A stretch of 64,000 bases of DNA from UBA7672 sp965279205 (GCA_965279205.1 OZ257144.1:1550001-1614000); one strand, 5' to 3'. Shown: positions 26,190 through 35,621, counted from the first letter of the stretch. The notes: a model not told the origin generated them from the letters alone. Numbers and translations: made by a program.

Positions 26190-27083
26190 ATGATCAAACG
26201 GCTTTGTGGACTCCTGCCCGTTGTTCTCGTTGCCTGCTCGCCGGCAGCGCCCGTGCCAGAAACTCCGGCGCCGGAAGCAGCCTCAGCGCCTGCCCAGCCC
26301 GCCACGCCAACGCTTGAACTCTCCTGGCGGCTCGGCGGCCTTGCCAATCCCGAGAGCACGGCGCTTTCCGCCGATGGCGCGTTTCTCTACGTCACCAATG
26401 TGAATGGAGAGGGCGAAGCGAAGGACGGCAACGGGTTCATCTCGCGCGTCTCGACCGACGGACGGATGCTGGAGCGCGAATGGTCCAAAGGGTTCAACGG
26501 TCCTAAAGGCGTCGTCCTCAGCGGGGCTATCCTCCACATTGCCGACATCGACCAGCTGGTCAGCGTCAACACCGCAAGCGGCGCCATTGAAAGCCGGACG
26601 CCCCTGCCGGGAGCTGTTTTCCTGAACGACGCAGCCATGGCGCCGGATGGAAGCGTGCTCGTCGCCGACTCGGGCGGATCGAAAATCTATGCGGTGAAAG
26701 CGGGCAAGGCGGAAACCTGGCTTGAGGACAAGCTGCTCGACAGCATCAACGGACTGCTGCCGGAACCGGGCCGGCTGGTCATCACCACGATGGCTGGGCG
26801 GTTCCTTGGTGTCGACTATCAGACGAAGGCGATCACCGTGCTGGCCGAGGGACTGGGCGACGCCGATGGCGTGGCGGCGCTCGGCGGCGGCCGCTATCTC
26901 GTCAGCGAATGGCCCGGCCTGATGCATGTCGTCAGTCCGGATGGCTCGCACCAGACGATCCTGGATACGCGCGAAGAGAAGCGGTTGCTGAACGACTTCC
27001 TGCTGGTTGGCGGCACGCTCTACCAGCCGCACTGGGATCCAGGCGAGATCACCGCTTATCGCGTTGTCGGCGGGATGCCGTAG
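26190..27083 (+). CDS. SMP-30/NHL-type beta-propeller lipoprotein
   Basis: This is a 297-residue exported protein. The signal peptide ends VVLVACSP with a lipobox, followed by a proline/alanine-rich linker (to about residue 42). Six-bladed beta-propeller repeats follow, with phrases such as NPESTALSADGAFLYVTNV, FNGPKGVVLSGAILHIAD, LNDAAMAPDGSVLVADSG and DADGVAALGGGRYLVSEW. These resemble the gluconolactonase/SMP-30 and strictosidine-synthase-like superfamily. The real substrate, if any, is unknown. It sits between the DUF969 operon and 5-oxoprolinase and overlaps the latter tail-to-tail by 28 bases. Confidence 0.75.
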   Translation: MIKRLCGLLPVVLVACSPAAPVPETPAPEAASAPAQPATPTLELSWRLGGLANPESTALSADGAFLYVTNVNGEGEAKDGNGFISRVSTDGRMLEREWSKGFNGPKGVVLSGAILHIADIDQLVSVNTASGAIESRTPLPGAVFLNDAAMAPDGSVLVADSGGSKIYAVKAGKAETWLEDKLLDSINGLLPEPGRLVITTMAGRFLGVDYQTKAITVLAEGLGDADGVAALGGGRYLVSEWPGLMHVVSPDGSHQTILDTREEKRLLNDFLLVGGTLYQPHWDPGEITAYRVVGGMP

Positions 27084-30000
27084 CCGCCGCCACCCGGAGT
27101 TTCGATCACGAATGTGTCGCCGGTCAGCATCTCGACCTGCGCCGTTGCGGCCAGCTCTTCGACGCTGCCATCGGCACGCTGCACCGCATTGCGCCCGAAA
27201 GCGCCATCGGCGCCGCCGGCCAGGCCGAACGGCGCTGTCTTGCGCCGGTTCGCCAGCATGGCGGCAGTCATCGGTTGCCGGAACCGCACCTTGCGTACGG
27301 CGCCATCTCCACCGCGGTATTCACCATCGCCGCCCGATCCGCGCCTCACCGCAAACTGCTCGATGATGATCGGGAACCGGCCCTCCAGAACCTCGGGATC
27401 GGTCAGCCTGGAGTTGGTCATGTGGGTCTGGACAGCTGACGCGCCCGGAAACCCCGGCCCCGCGCCCGACCCGCCGCAGATCGTCTCGTAGTACTGGTAG
27501 TAGTAGTCACCAAACGTGAAGTTGTTCATCGTGCCCTGCGACGCCGCCAGCCTGTTCAGCGCACCATAGAGCGCATCGACAATCACCATGCTGGTCTCGA
27601 CATTGCCCGCCACCACAGCAGCGCCGCGCTTGGGGTTCAACAAAGAGCCCTCCGGCACGATGATGTCGATCGGCTTCAGGCAGCCCTCGTTGAGCGGGAT
27701 CGCATCGTCGACCAGAGTCCGGAAGACATAGAGGACAGCCGCCCGAGTGATCGCCAGAGGCGCGTTGAAATTGCCGGGGTCCTGTCTCGTGGTCCCGGTG
27801 AAATCCACGGTCAGTCGCCGCGTCGATCTGTCTGGCTTCACCGCCACGCGGATCACCGCGCCATTGTCCATCGGCGCCTCGAATGATCCTGGCTCAAGTC
27901 CATCGATCACGCGCCGGATATGCTCCTCGGCATTGTCCTGCACGTGGCCCATGTAGGCTGCGACACCCTCGCGGCCGTAGTGGGTCACCAGTCGCCGCAG
28001 CTCCTCCGCGCCGCGAACGCACGCGGCGATCTGCGCCTTGAGGTCAGCGATGTTGCGGTCGATGTCGCGCGCAGGGTGTGGGCCGGAGCCGAACAGCGCG
28101 CGCGTTTCGGCCTCTCTGAGGCGACCATCCTCGACCAGCAGGAAGTTCTCGACCAGCACGCCCTCGTCCTCGATGCGCGTGCTGTTGGGTGGCATGGAGC
28201 CGGGCGTGATCCCGCCGATATCCGCATGATGGCCACGCGCCGCCGTAAAGAAGGCTGGCTGCGTTTGACCATCGAGGATCACCGGGGCGATCACGGTGAT
28301 GTCGGGCAGGTGTGTGCCACCGGCGTGGGGCGCGTTCAGCATGTAGATGTCGCCTGGGCGGATGCCACGGCCGTCCTTCGCCGCGTCCCGCTCGCGCAGC
28401 ACCGTCCGGATGGAATCGCTCATCGACCCGAGGTGCACGGGGATGTGCGGGGCGTTTGCCACCAGCCCGCCGGCCTCGTCGAACACCGCGCACGAGAAAT
28501 CCAGCCGCTCGCGGATGTTGACGGAGGCTGCTGTCGTCTGCAGCGCGAGCCCCATTTCCTCGGCCACGCCCATGAAACGGTTGTTGAATATCTCTAGCAG
28601 CACCGGATCGACGCTTGCGCCCACCGCCTTCCTTTCAACGGTCGCGGTCCGGCGTTCGAGGATCAGATCGCCGTGCGCGTTGACCACCGCGCGCCAGGCG
28701 GGTTCGACAAACGTGGTCGCGCCGTTTTCGAGGATCAGCGCCGGCCCGTCTGCGGTGAAGCCCGCAGGAAGGTCGCCGCGCCGGTAGACCGGCGTCTCGT
28801 GCGCCTTGCCATCCGCTCGCACCGGCACGCGCGCCACGGGCGCGGGAGCCGTCGTGGGCAGCATGCTCTCGGCCTGCGCGGCGCCCTCATCCTTGCCCGC
28901 CGCCTCCACCGACAGCTTGGCGATCAGCACGGCGCGGCCCGCGTCCACGAACCCGAAGCGCCGCACGTGTTGCGCCTCGAACGCCGCCTTCATTGCCCCC
29001 GCGTCGGACCATCGCACGGGCAGCGCCACCTCGCCGCCATCATACCGCAGGTGCGCGGTCACCTGCACGTCCATCGCCCCGCGCGCCACACCCTGCGCTG
29101 CCAGCGCATCGCCCGCCGCACGCACCAGCGCCTCCCCACGCGCCGCCACGTCCACACCCAGCATCGCCTCCACGGACACCTCACGGATCACCCGCAGGTC
29201 AGCCAGCCCCATGCCCCACGCCGACAACACACCCGCCAGCGGGTGCAACAACACACGCACGCTCCCCACAGCGTCCGCCACAGCACACGCATGCTGCCCG
29301 CCCGCACCCCCGAACGCACACACCACATACTCGCGCGGGTCATACCCACGCTGGATCGAGATCTTCCGGATCGCCTCGGCCATGTGCTGGTTAGCGATGG
29401 CGATGAAGCCTTCGGCGGCTTCCTCGGGCGTCAGCCGCCGCCCCGTTGCCTTTTCGACTTCCGCGCAGAGGTCGCCGAAGCGTTCCCCCACGATCTTCGC
29501 ATCGAGCGGCCGGTCGCCCTTGGGACCAAAGATCGCCGGAAAGAATTCCGGCCGCACGCGCCCGAGCAGAACATTACAATCCGTTATCGTGAGGGGGCCG
29601 CCACGGCGGTAGCAGGCCGGCCCCGGATTGGCGCCCGCAGATTGGGGGCCGACCCTAAGCCGCGCGCCATCGAAGAAGCAGATCGACCCGCCGCCAGCGG
29701 CAACCGTGTGGATCTGGAGCATCGGTGTGGTCAGCCGCACACCGGCGACCACCGTGTCATTGGTTCGCTCGAATTCGCCGGCATAGTGCGACACGTCGGT
29801 GGACGTGCCGCCCATGTCGAAGCCCAGCACCCGGTCGAACCCGGCGCGCTTCGCCGCCGCCGCCATGCCGATGATCCCGCCGGCAGGTCCTGACAGAACA
29901 GCGTCTCGCCCTCGGAAAGTCTGGGCGCCCGTGAGGCCGCCGCTCGACTGCATGAAGAACAACCGCGTTGCGCTCTCGAACGCCCTGGCGACACGCTGCA

Positions 30001-30655
30001 CATAGGCATCGAGGATCGGCGACAGGTAGGCGTCCGCCACTGTCGTGTCGGTGCGTGGCACATAGCGAACAAGGCCGGACACCTCCGAGCTTACCATCAC
30101 GTGGCCGAAGCCGATCTCGCGCGCGATTGCCGCGATGCGCTGCTCATGAGCCGGATGCGCCCAACCATGCAGGCAGGCGATGGCGCAACTGGTGAAGCCG
30201 TTCGCCAGTGCCTGGCTGAGATCGGCGCGAACCTGCGTCTCGTTGAGCGGTGTCAGGACCTCGCCTTCGGCCGTGACCCGCTCACGGGCCTCGATCACCC
30301 GGCCCTGCAGCAGGTCCGGCTTGACGATGTGCCGCGCAAAGATGTCTGGCCGCGCCTGCTGGCCAATTTCCAGCACATCCGCGAAACCTTCGGTCACCAC
30401 CAGGACGACCGGCGCGCCCTTGCGCTCCAGCAGGGCATTGGTTGCAACCGTCGTTCCCATCTTGATGGCCGCGACGTCCGAAATCGTCGCGCCATGCTCG
30501 TCCAGAACCGAGCGGATCGCCTCGACGGCGGCATCCTCGTAGCGGCCAGGATTTTCGGACAGAAGCTTGCGAACGATCTCGGCGCCCTCAGGCGAGCGCG
30601 CGATGACATCGGTAAATGTCCCGCCGCGATCGATCCAGAAATGCCAGCCGCTCAT
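27056..30655 (-). CDS. 5-oxoprolinase (HyuA-HyuB fusion, ATP-dependent)
   Basis: This 1199-residue cytosolic enzyme opens 5-oxo-L-proline to glutamate using ATP. It is a full-length fusion of a hydantoinase A-like half (FWIDRGGTFTDVIARSP at residues 6-22; GFDMGGTSTDVS; ITDCNVLLGRVRPEFFP) and a hydantoinase B-like half (from about residue 650, NNRFMGVAEEMGLALQTTAASVNIRERLDFSCAVFD; PHIPVHLGSM; RGHHADIGGITPGSMPP). The start is the ATG at 30655 (MSGWHFWIDRGG), preferred over an upstream TTG. Codons in roughly 29000-29355 are unlike the rest of the gene. Hydantoinase activity is the alternative; the continuous single chain favours oxoprolinase. Confidence 0.88.
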   Translation of the reverse strand: MSGWHFWIDRGGTFTDVIARSPEGAEIVRKLLSENPGRYEDAAVEAIRSVLDEHGATISDVAAIKMGTTVATNALLERKGAPVVLVVTEGFADVLEIGQQARPDIFARHIVKPDLLQGRVIEARERVTAEGEVLTPLNETQVRADLSQALANGFTSCAIACLHGWAHPAHEQRIAAIAREIGFGHVMVSSEVSGLVRYVPRTDTTVADAYLSPILDAYVQRVARAFESATRLFFMQSSGGLTGAQTFRGRDAVLSGPAGGIIGMAAAAKRAGFDRVLGFDMGGTSTDVSHYAGEFERTNDTVVAGVRLTTPMLQIHTVAAGGGSICFFDGARLRVGPQSAGANPGPACYRRGGPLTITDCNVLLGRVRPEFFPAIFGPKGDRPLDAKIVGERFGDLCAEVEKATGRRLTPEEAAEGFIAIANQHMAEAIRKISIQRGYDPREYVVCAFGGAGGQHACAVADAVGSVRVLLHPLAGVLSAWGMGLADLRVIREVSVEAMLGVDVAARGEALVRAAGDALAAQGVARGAMDVQVTAHLRYDGGEVALPVRWSDAGAMKAAFEAQHVRRFGFVDAGRAVLIAKLSVEAAGKDEGAAQAESMLPTTAPAPVARVPVRADGKAHETPVYRRGDLPAGFTADGPALILENGATTFVEPAWRAVVNAHGDLILERRTATVERKAVGASVDPVLLEIFNNRFMGVAEEMGLALQTTAASVNIRERLDFSCAVFDEAGGLVANAPHIPVHLGSMSDSIRTVLRERDAAKDGRGIRPGDIYMLNAPHAGGTHLPDITVIAPVILDGQTQPAFFTAARGHHADIGGITPGSMPPNSTRIEDEGVLVENFLLVEDGRLREAETRALFGSGPHPARDIDRNIADLKAQIAACVRGAEELRRLVTHYGREGVAAYMGHVQDNAEEHIRRVIDGLEPGSFEAPMDNGAVIRVAVKPDRSTRRLTVDFTGTTRQDPGNFNAPLAITRAAVLYVFRTLVDDAIPLNEGCLKPIDIIVPEGSLLNPKRGAAVVAGNVETSMVIVDALYGALNRLAASQGTMNNFTFGDYYYQYYETICGGSGAGPGFPGASAVQTHMTNSRLTDPEVLEGRFPIIIEQFAVRRGSGGDGEYRGGDGAVRKVRFRQPMTAAMLANRRKTAPFGLAGGADGAFGRNAVQRADGSVEELAATAQVEMLTGDTFVIETPGGGGYGIPPTTR

Positions 30656-30736
30656 GGGCTGACCTTTGGTGGCCCCGAGAGGCTTTGACAAGCCTCCCGC
30701 ACAAGCCGATCCTCACGCAAAAGCGGGAGGCAAATC

Positions 30737-33172
30737 ATGTCCAGGCGTTCGGTGCTGCTGGCTCTTGCGACGTTTGCAGTCGCGCTGCCCCTGGCCGCCT
30801 CGTCCCAGACCGGGCCGGCCTCCACCGCGATCCAGCAGGACGACTGGAAGGTGAAGGGTCTTGCCGCGCCTGCCGAGATCGTCGTCGATCACTGGGGCAT
30901 TCCGCACATCTTCGCGCAAAGCTCGCGCGACGCCTTCTTCCTGCAGGGCTACAACGCCGCCCGCGACCGCCTCTGGCAGGTCGACCTGTGGCGCAAGCGC
31001 GGACTTGGCCGTCTCTCTACGTCCTTCGGCGCGACCTATGCGGAACAGGACAGGGCGGCCCGTCTTTTCCTCTATCGCGGCGACATGGAAACCGAATGGG
31101 CTGCCTACGCGCCTGACGCGCGTTCGAGTGTCGAGGCCTGGGTCGCAGGCGCCAATGCCTACATCGCGGAAGTGCGCTCCGGATCGAAGCCGCTGCCGGT
31201 CGAATTCAAGCTGACCAATTCGATGCCCGAGGACTGGAAGGCGGAAGACGTCCTCCGCATCCGCAGCCATGCGCTGGTTTCCAACGTCACTTCGGAAGTC
31301 TCCCGCGCCCGCGTTGCCTGCGCCGCTGGCGTCGAGGCCGACATGCTCCGCCGCAAGCTCGATCCACCGTCCCACAAGCGCGTCGTGCCCGCCGGCCTCA
31401 GCCCGTGCGACATCCCGAAGGACGTCCTCGACGACTACGAACTTGCCACGCGCCAGGTCGATTTCGACGCGCTCGGCAAGAAGCAGCAGGCCTCCATCGA
31501 CTCCGAAACCCGCCTTGCCGACCTGATGGACAAGCAACTCAACGAAGGCTCCAACAACTGGGTCGTCGCCCCGTCCAAGACGGCAACAGGCCGCCCCATT
31601 CTCGCGAACGACCCCCACCGCCAGCTCGGCGTGCCGTCGCTTCGCTATGTTGTCGGTCTCAACGCACCCGGCCTCAACATCATCGGCGCCGGCGAGCCGG
31701 CGCTGCCAGGCGTCTCGATCGGACATAACGCGGACATCGCGTTTGGCATCACCATCTTCGCGATGGATCAGGAAGATCTCTATGTCTACGAGACCAACCC
31801 GAAAGATCCCGATGCCTACCGCTACGATGGCAAATGGGAAAAGATGACCATCGAGAAGCAGACGATCGACGTAAAAGGCGCGAGCCCTCGCGAGGTCACA
31901 CTGCGCTTCACCCGCCATGGCCCCGTCCTCGCCAGCGACGCAACGAAGAACAAGGCCTTCGCCATGCGCAGCATCTGGGCCGAGCCCGGCCTCTCCGGCT
32001 ATTTCGGCTCCTCGCGCCTCACCCATGCGAAGACATGGGAAGACTTCAAGGCCGCCAGCAATGCGTGGGGCGCACCGCCGCTCAACCTCGTCTACGCCGA
32101 CGTGAAGGGAAATGTCGGCTGGGCCGCATCAGGCCGCACGCCTGTTCGCAAGAACTGGGATGGCCTGATGCCGGTCCCCGGCGATGGCCGCTATGAATGG
32201 CAGGGGTTCTTCGCGAAAGACCTGCTGCCGTCCGTCCTCAACCCGAAGGAAGGCTTCTTCGCCACCGCCAACGAGTACAACCTGCCTGCCGGCTATCCAG
32301 CCGAGGAGCGCAAGGTCGCGTTCGAATGGACGGACCCTTCACGTGTCACCCGCATCAAGGAAGTTCTCGCTGCCATCCCGAAAGTCAGCCTGCTCGACTC
32401 GATGAAGCTGCAGACGGACTCGACCAGCCCACAGGCGCGCCGCGTCGTGGCGCTGGTGAAGGACGTTCCCGGTGGTACGATCAACATAAACGTCGATCAT
32501 GCGATCAAGCTGCTGACGTCATGGGACGGCAACGAAACCGTCGATAGCGTTCCCGCTGCGATCTACGAAGTGTGGGCCAACAAGTATCTCGGCAAGGCGC
32601 TCGTCGCGAAGGTCACGCCTACCGCGGCGCGCGAACTCGTCGGCAACGGCCATCTCGAAGCCATCCTTACCTATCTCGAAAAACCGGATTCGAAACTTGG
32701 CGCCGAGCCGCTCGAAGCCCGCAACGCGATCATCCTCGAAAGCCTGAAAAGTGCGACGGACGAACTTGCCCAGCGCCTTGGCGCTGACCCGATGACCTGG
32801 ACCTGGGGCCGTCTCCACCAGGCCAAATGGGATCCCGCCATTGGCGTACTCGCCGATCCACAGCTGAAATCGCAGATGAGCATTGGCCCGCTGCAGACGC
32901 CGGGCTCGGCTTCGACTCCACGCGCCCAGACCTACCGCGCGTCGGATTTCAATGTCACGGCAGGCGCATCCGTGCGCATGGTGATGGATGTCGGCGCCTG
33001 GGACAATTCGATGGTCATGAACACGCCCGGCCAATCCGGCGATCCCTACAGCGCCCACTATCGCGATCTCTTCCCGATGTGGGCCGAGGGCTCCTACGTG
33101 CCGCTCGCCTTCAGCCGAGAGGCTGTCGATCGTGTGGCGGAGCGGGTGATCAGGCTCCAGCCCGCGAATTGA
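30737..33172 (+). CDS. Penicillin acylase family Ntn-hydrolase
   Basis: This is an 811-residue exported amidase precursor (signal peptide about residues 1-23, ending AASSQ). Family members self-cleave into two chains, and the new N-terminal serine is the nucleophile. Here LNEGSNNWVVAPSKTATGRP places it at Ser272, after a glycine as expected, followed by ILANDPHRQL. Family substrates range from beta-lactam side chains to acyl-homoserine lactones and acylated peptides. A quorum-quenching role is possible given the LuxR regulator in the window but is unproven. A GGGAGG site precedes the ATG. It is divergent from the 5-oxoprolinase gene. Confidence 0.87.
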   Translation: MSRRSVLLALATFAVALPLAASSQTGPASTAIQQDDWKVKGLAAPAEIVVDHWGIPHIFAQSSRDAFFLQGYNAARDRLWQVDLWRKRGLGRLSTSFGATYAEQDRAARLFLYRGDMETEWAAYAPDARSSVEAWVAGANAYIAEVRSGSKPLPVEFKLTNSMPEDWKAEDVLRIRSHALVSNVTSEVSRARVACAAGVEADMLRRKLDPPSHKRVVPAGLSPCDIPKDVLDDYELATRQVDFDALGKKQQASIDSETRLADLMDKQLNEGSNNWVVAPSKTATGRPILANDPHRQLGVPSLRYVVGLNAPGLNIIGAGEPALPGVSIGHNADIAFGITIFAMDQEDLYVYETNPKDPDAYRYDGKWEKMTIEKQTIDVKGASPREVTLRFTRHGPVLASDATKNKAFAMRSIWAEPGLSGYFGSSRLTHAKTWEDFKAASNAWGAPPLNLVYADVKGNVGWAASGRTPVRKNWDGLMPVPGDGRYEWQGFFAKDLLPSVLNPKEGFFATANEYNLPAGYPAEERKVAFEWTDPSRVTRIKEVLAAIPKVSLLDSMKLQTDSTSPQARRVVALVKDVPGGTININVDHAIKLLTSWDGNETVDSVPAAIYEVWANKYLGKALVAKVTPTAARELVGNGHLEAILTYLEKPDSKLGAEPLEARNAIILESLKSATDELAQRLGADPMTWTWGRLHQAKWDPAIGVLADPQLKSQMSIGPLQTPGSASTPRAQTYRASDFNVTAGASVRMVMDVGAWDNSMVMNTPGQSGDPYSAHYRDLFPMWAEGSYVPLAFSREAVDRVAERVIRLQPAN

Positions 33173-33282
33173 AGACATCAAAGGGGTCGTGGCTCTTGTG
33201 GTTGAGCGACGTTGCCTGCCCCGGCGCCGGGGTTGTAGGACTTTGGACAGAGAATGATCGTCGGCCAATCCGGAGAGTGAAC

Positions 33283-34302
33283 ATGGCTACGTTTGGAAAA
33301 CCTCTCGCACTGGCGGCGCTGGCTGCGGTTCTGGCCGCTCCGGCATTCGCTCAGTCGTCGGGCAAGCCGAGCTTTGATGGCGTCTGGACGAACGCCTCGT
33401 CCACCAAGCTCGAGCGCTCCCCAAGCATGCGCGAGCTTGTGATTCCCAAAGAGCAGGCACAGGCGATGGAGCAGGCCGCACTCGCCGGGGCGAAGCGCGC
33501 AAACGCTCCTTCCGATCTCAGCACGGGCGCGTTCAAGGACAGCAACAGTGGCGCCGGATACAATTCCTTCTGGACGGATCCCGGCTTCAGCCCAGCGACG
33601 GTTCGCGGCGAGGCGCGCTCTTCCTACATCACCGATCCTGCGGACGGACGGCTTCCCTTCCGCGACCGCGCAAAGAGCCTTGTCTTGCCGATCCGCGAAG
33701 GCGTCGAATACCGGTCGGGCAAGGGCGCGTATGAGGGGCCTGAGGATCTGCCCCTGCGCGAGCGCTGCCTGATCGCGCAGAGCGATGGCGGCGGGCCGGT
33801 GATGCTGAACGGGCTCTACAACAACAACTACGAATTCCATCTCACATCCGACTACCTCGTGATCGAGGTGGAGATGGTGCACGATGCGCGCATCATTCCG
33901 ATCTATGCCTCCGCTGAAAAGGCGCGCGCCGCCCACAAGCCCTCGGCCATCAAGCCGTGGCTGGGAGACTCGGTGGCCTGGTGGGAAGGCGACACGCTGG
34001 TCGCCGAAACCCGCAACGTCCATCCCGTGCAGGCCTCGCGCACATCGACGCCGCTGTCACCGGAAGGCACGGTGACAGAGCGTTTCGCGCGGATCGGCGA
34101 GGGCGAGCTGCTCTATCAGTTCAAGGTGGAAGACCCGACGCATTACACCAAGACCTGGTCGGGCGAGTACGCGTTCAAGCCAACGAAGGGCGTGATCTAC
34201 GAGTACGCCTGCCATGAGGGCAATTATTCGATGCCAGGCATTCTCGGCGGCGCTCGGCTAATCGAGGCAAAGGCCGCCAGGACAAGCCGCCCCAATCCGT
34301 GA
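33283..34302 (+). CDS. Exported protein of unknown function
   Basis: This 339-residue protein has a clear signal peptide (LALAALAAVLAAPAFAQ). The mature region contains FDGVWTNAS, then CLIAQSDGGGPVMLNGLYNNNYEF, VEMVHDARIIPIYA, WWEGDTLVAETRNV and YEYACHEGNYSMPGIL. Proteins of this type are frequent in sphingomonads and relatives, but I know no function for them. The start at 33283 gives the signal peptide with a GGAGAG site; the frame open upstream overlaps the acylase gene and is not protein-like. The 110-base gap from the acylase gene suggests separate or weakly linked transcription. Confidence 0.75.
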   Translation: MATFGKPLALAALAAVLAAPAFAQSSGKPSFDGVWTNASSTKLERSPSMRELVIPKEQAQAMEQAALAGAKRANAPSDLSTGAFKDSNSGAGYNSFWTDPGFSPATVRGEARSSYITDPADGRLPFRDRAKSLVLPIREGVEYRSGKGAYEGPEDLPLRERCLIAQSDGGGPVMLNGLYNNNYEFHLTSDYLVIEVEMVHDARIIPIYASAEKARAAHKPSAIKPWLGDSVAWWEGDTLVAETRNVHPVQASRTSTPLSPEGTVTERFARIGEGELLYQFKVEDPTHYTKTWSGEYAFKPTKGVIYEYACHEGNYSMPGILGGARLIEAKAARTSRPNP

Positions 34303-34323
34303 TCCTTCCGGGCGCTCCGCGGG

Positions 34324-35295
34324 TCAGCCCAGATACGGCACGCCGTCGCCGATGATGTAGTCGTTCACGTGGCCCATGAAGGTGCGCTCGCCGAGCTGTA
34401 CCTTCACCATGTGTCCGCGCCAGGTGTTGCCAACCATCGGGATCGTGTAGGCCTGCACCACGCGCGCCTCGCCGCCGAGCGTTCGTCCGTCCGCCAGCTT
34501 GACGCGTATCGCGCGCTGTGCCGCCGGCGGATCAATGGTGACGTTTTCGACTTCGGTCACCTTGTCGCCTTCGAGCAGGTAGCCATCGCGCCGCTTCGGC
34601 GCGATCAGCATTGTGGTCGCGGCGTCCTCGCCCCACAGCGTCATGTAGCAGAAGGGCTGGGTGAAGCGCGGCGTCGATTGCCGCTGTTCGTGGAACTGGG
34701 CGACGCCGTTGAACTTGTACGTCTTGCCATCGACCTTCACCGCGGCCTCCGACTTGCCGAAGACTTCGGTCCGCCCGGCATTGAGTCCCTGATACAGCCG
34801 CTTCGGCGAGAACAGGATCGCGACAGTCACATCATGATCGCCTTGTCCGAATGACGACGTCGCCGATTTCCGAGCCTTCACCGAGCCACTGGCGAAGCAG
34901 GCTATCGGTTTGTCCAGCGGTCCGCGTCTTTGCATCAGCAGCCGGCCGGCCGCGTCGGAATAGTCCACCCGATCGCCCTCCGTCGGCGAGGCGCCGTAGG
35001 TGCTTGGCGCCAGGTGGTCGACATAGGAGTAGAACTCGCCTCCTACGCGAGCGTGCACCCAAACCCAGGCCTTGCCGAGTTCGGGATAGCGGCACAGCCG
35101 CACGGTCAGCCGCAGCTCGCCGTCGTCCGACGCGACGCCCGAATGAACCGATTCACTTGGGCTGGTCAGGTTGGCGAACATCGCGTCCAGCGGTTGGGCG
35201 CCCAACCGCTGGGCGTCCAACGGTGCGCGTTCGCCGGCCGTCGCGCACGCGCCGGCAGCCAGCGAGGACAAAAGGGCGCTCCGTCGAGTCAACAT
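34324..35295 (-). CDS. Exported (Tat-like/lipoprotein) protein of unknown function
   Basis: This 323-residue protein starts MLTRRSALLSSLAAGACAT, a twin-arginine-like signal with a possible lipobox (AGAC). The body is beta-rich (VRLCRYPELGKAWVWVHARVGGEFYSYVDHL; FTQPFCYMTLWGEDAATTML; WRGHMVKVQLGERTFMGHVNDYIIGDG), somewhat reminiscent of AttH/lipocalin-like hydratase folds, but no family can be assigned. Early codons include a perfect 26-bp palindrome encoding a LDAQRLGAQPLDA stretch. It is convergent with the preceding exported protein, 21 bases apart. Confidence 0.65.
   Translation of the reverse strand: MLTRRSALLSSLAAGACATAGERAPLDAQRLGAQPLDAMFANLTSPSESVHSGVASDDGELRLTVRLCRYPELGKAWVWVHARVGGEFYSYVDHLAPSTYGASPTEGDRVDYSDAAGRLLMQRRGPLDKPIACFASGSVKARKSATSSFGQGDHDVTVAILFSPKRLYQGLNAGRTEVFGKSEAAVKVDGKTYKFNGVAQFHEQRQSTPRFTQPFCYMTLWGEDAATTMLIAPKRRDGYLLEGDKVTEVENVTIDPPAAQRAIRVKLADGRTLGGEARVVQAYTIPMVGNTWRGHMVKVQLGERTFMGHVNDYIIGDGVPYLG
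35187..35212. repeat. Perfect 26-bp palindrome inside a coding region
   Basis: The arms are CCAGCGGTTGGGC and its exact complement with no spacer. Beyond the arms, GCGTCCA flanks both copies as a direct repeat (35183-35189 and 35212-35218, allowing one mismatch). It lies in the signal-proximal part of the reverse-strand gene, where it encodes a repeated QRLGAQPLDA-like peptide. Confidence 0.6.
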
Positions 35296-35621
35296 GCCGC
35301 AATCCCCAGCCAGCCATCCCCATCACAGCGCGCCTGCGCCAGCTCCGCAACCCGTCGATTCCAGCGTGATGCTTTACGTTAGGGTCGCCGCCAAGTTTTG
35401 CGTCGATTTCACTGGCGCGATCTGTTCAAGCGAGTAAGCTCTACTTGTGGGGGTTCATCTGGTCGGCAAAGTATCGACCGGGTCGGACTGAAGGACTGCA
35501 GCACTAGCACCTGCCACTACCACGCCTCCAACGTCGCAAATTCGGATTTGATCATGGCTGCCGTCCATTAGGTTGCGCCAGGAGATTCGAGTTCGAACCG
35601 GCTCCTGATGGGATTCTAGCC
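35296..35621. other. 326-base divergent intergenic region
   Basis: This lies between the reverse-strand exported protein and the DUF1800 gene. It has no supported gene. GGAG-ATTCGA-GTTCGAAC-CGG-CTCC at 35581-35605 contains an 8-bp palindrome and looks superficially like a tRNA T-loop, but no tRNA can be folded around it. Promoters for both flanking genes are expected but not located. Confidence 0.45.

Noticed and set aside
28673..29893. A 406-codon forward frame inside the 5-oxoprolinase gene
   Set aside because: His/Arg/Pro low-complexity product of the skewed segment; the oxoprolinase motifs on the other strand run through the same region without a break.
33219..33232. CCCCGGCGCCGGGG palindrome after the acylase gene as terminator
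   Set aside because: Leaves no loop and has no T-run; likely a chance GC palindrome.
35581..35605. tRNA-like GTTCGAAC element upstream of the DUF1800 gene
   Set aside because: No 5-bp T-stem, anticodon arm or acceptor stem can be paired around it on either strand.
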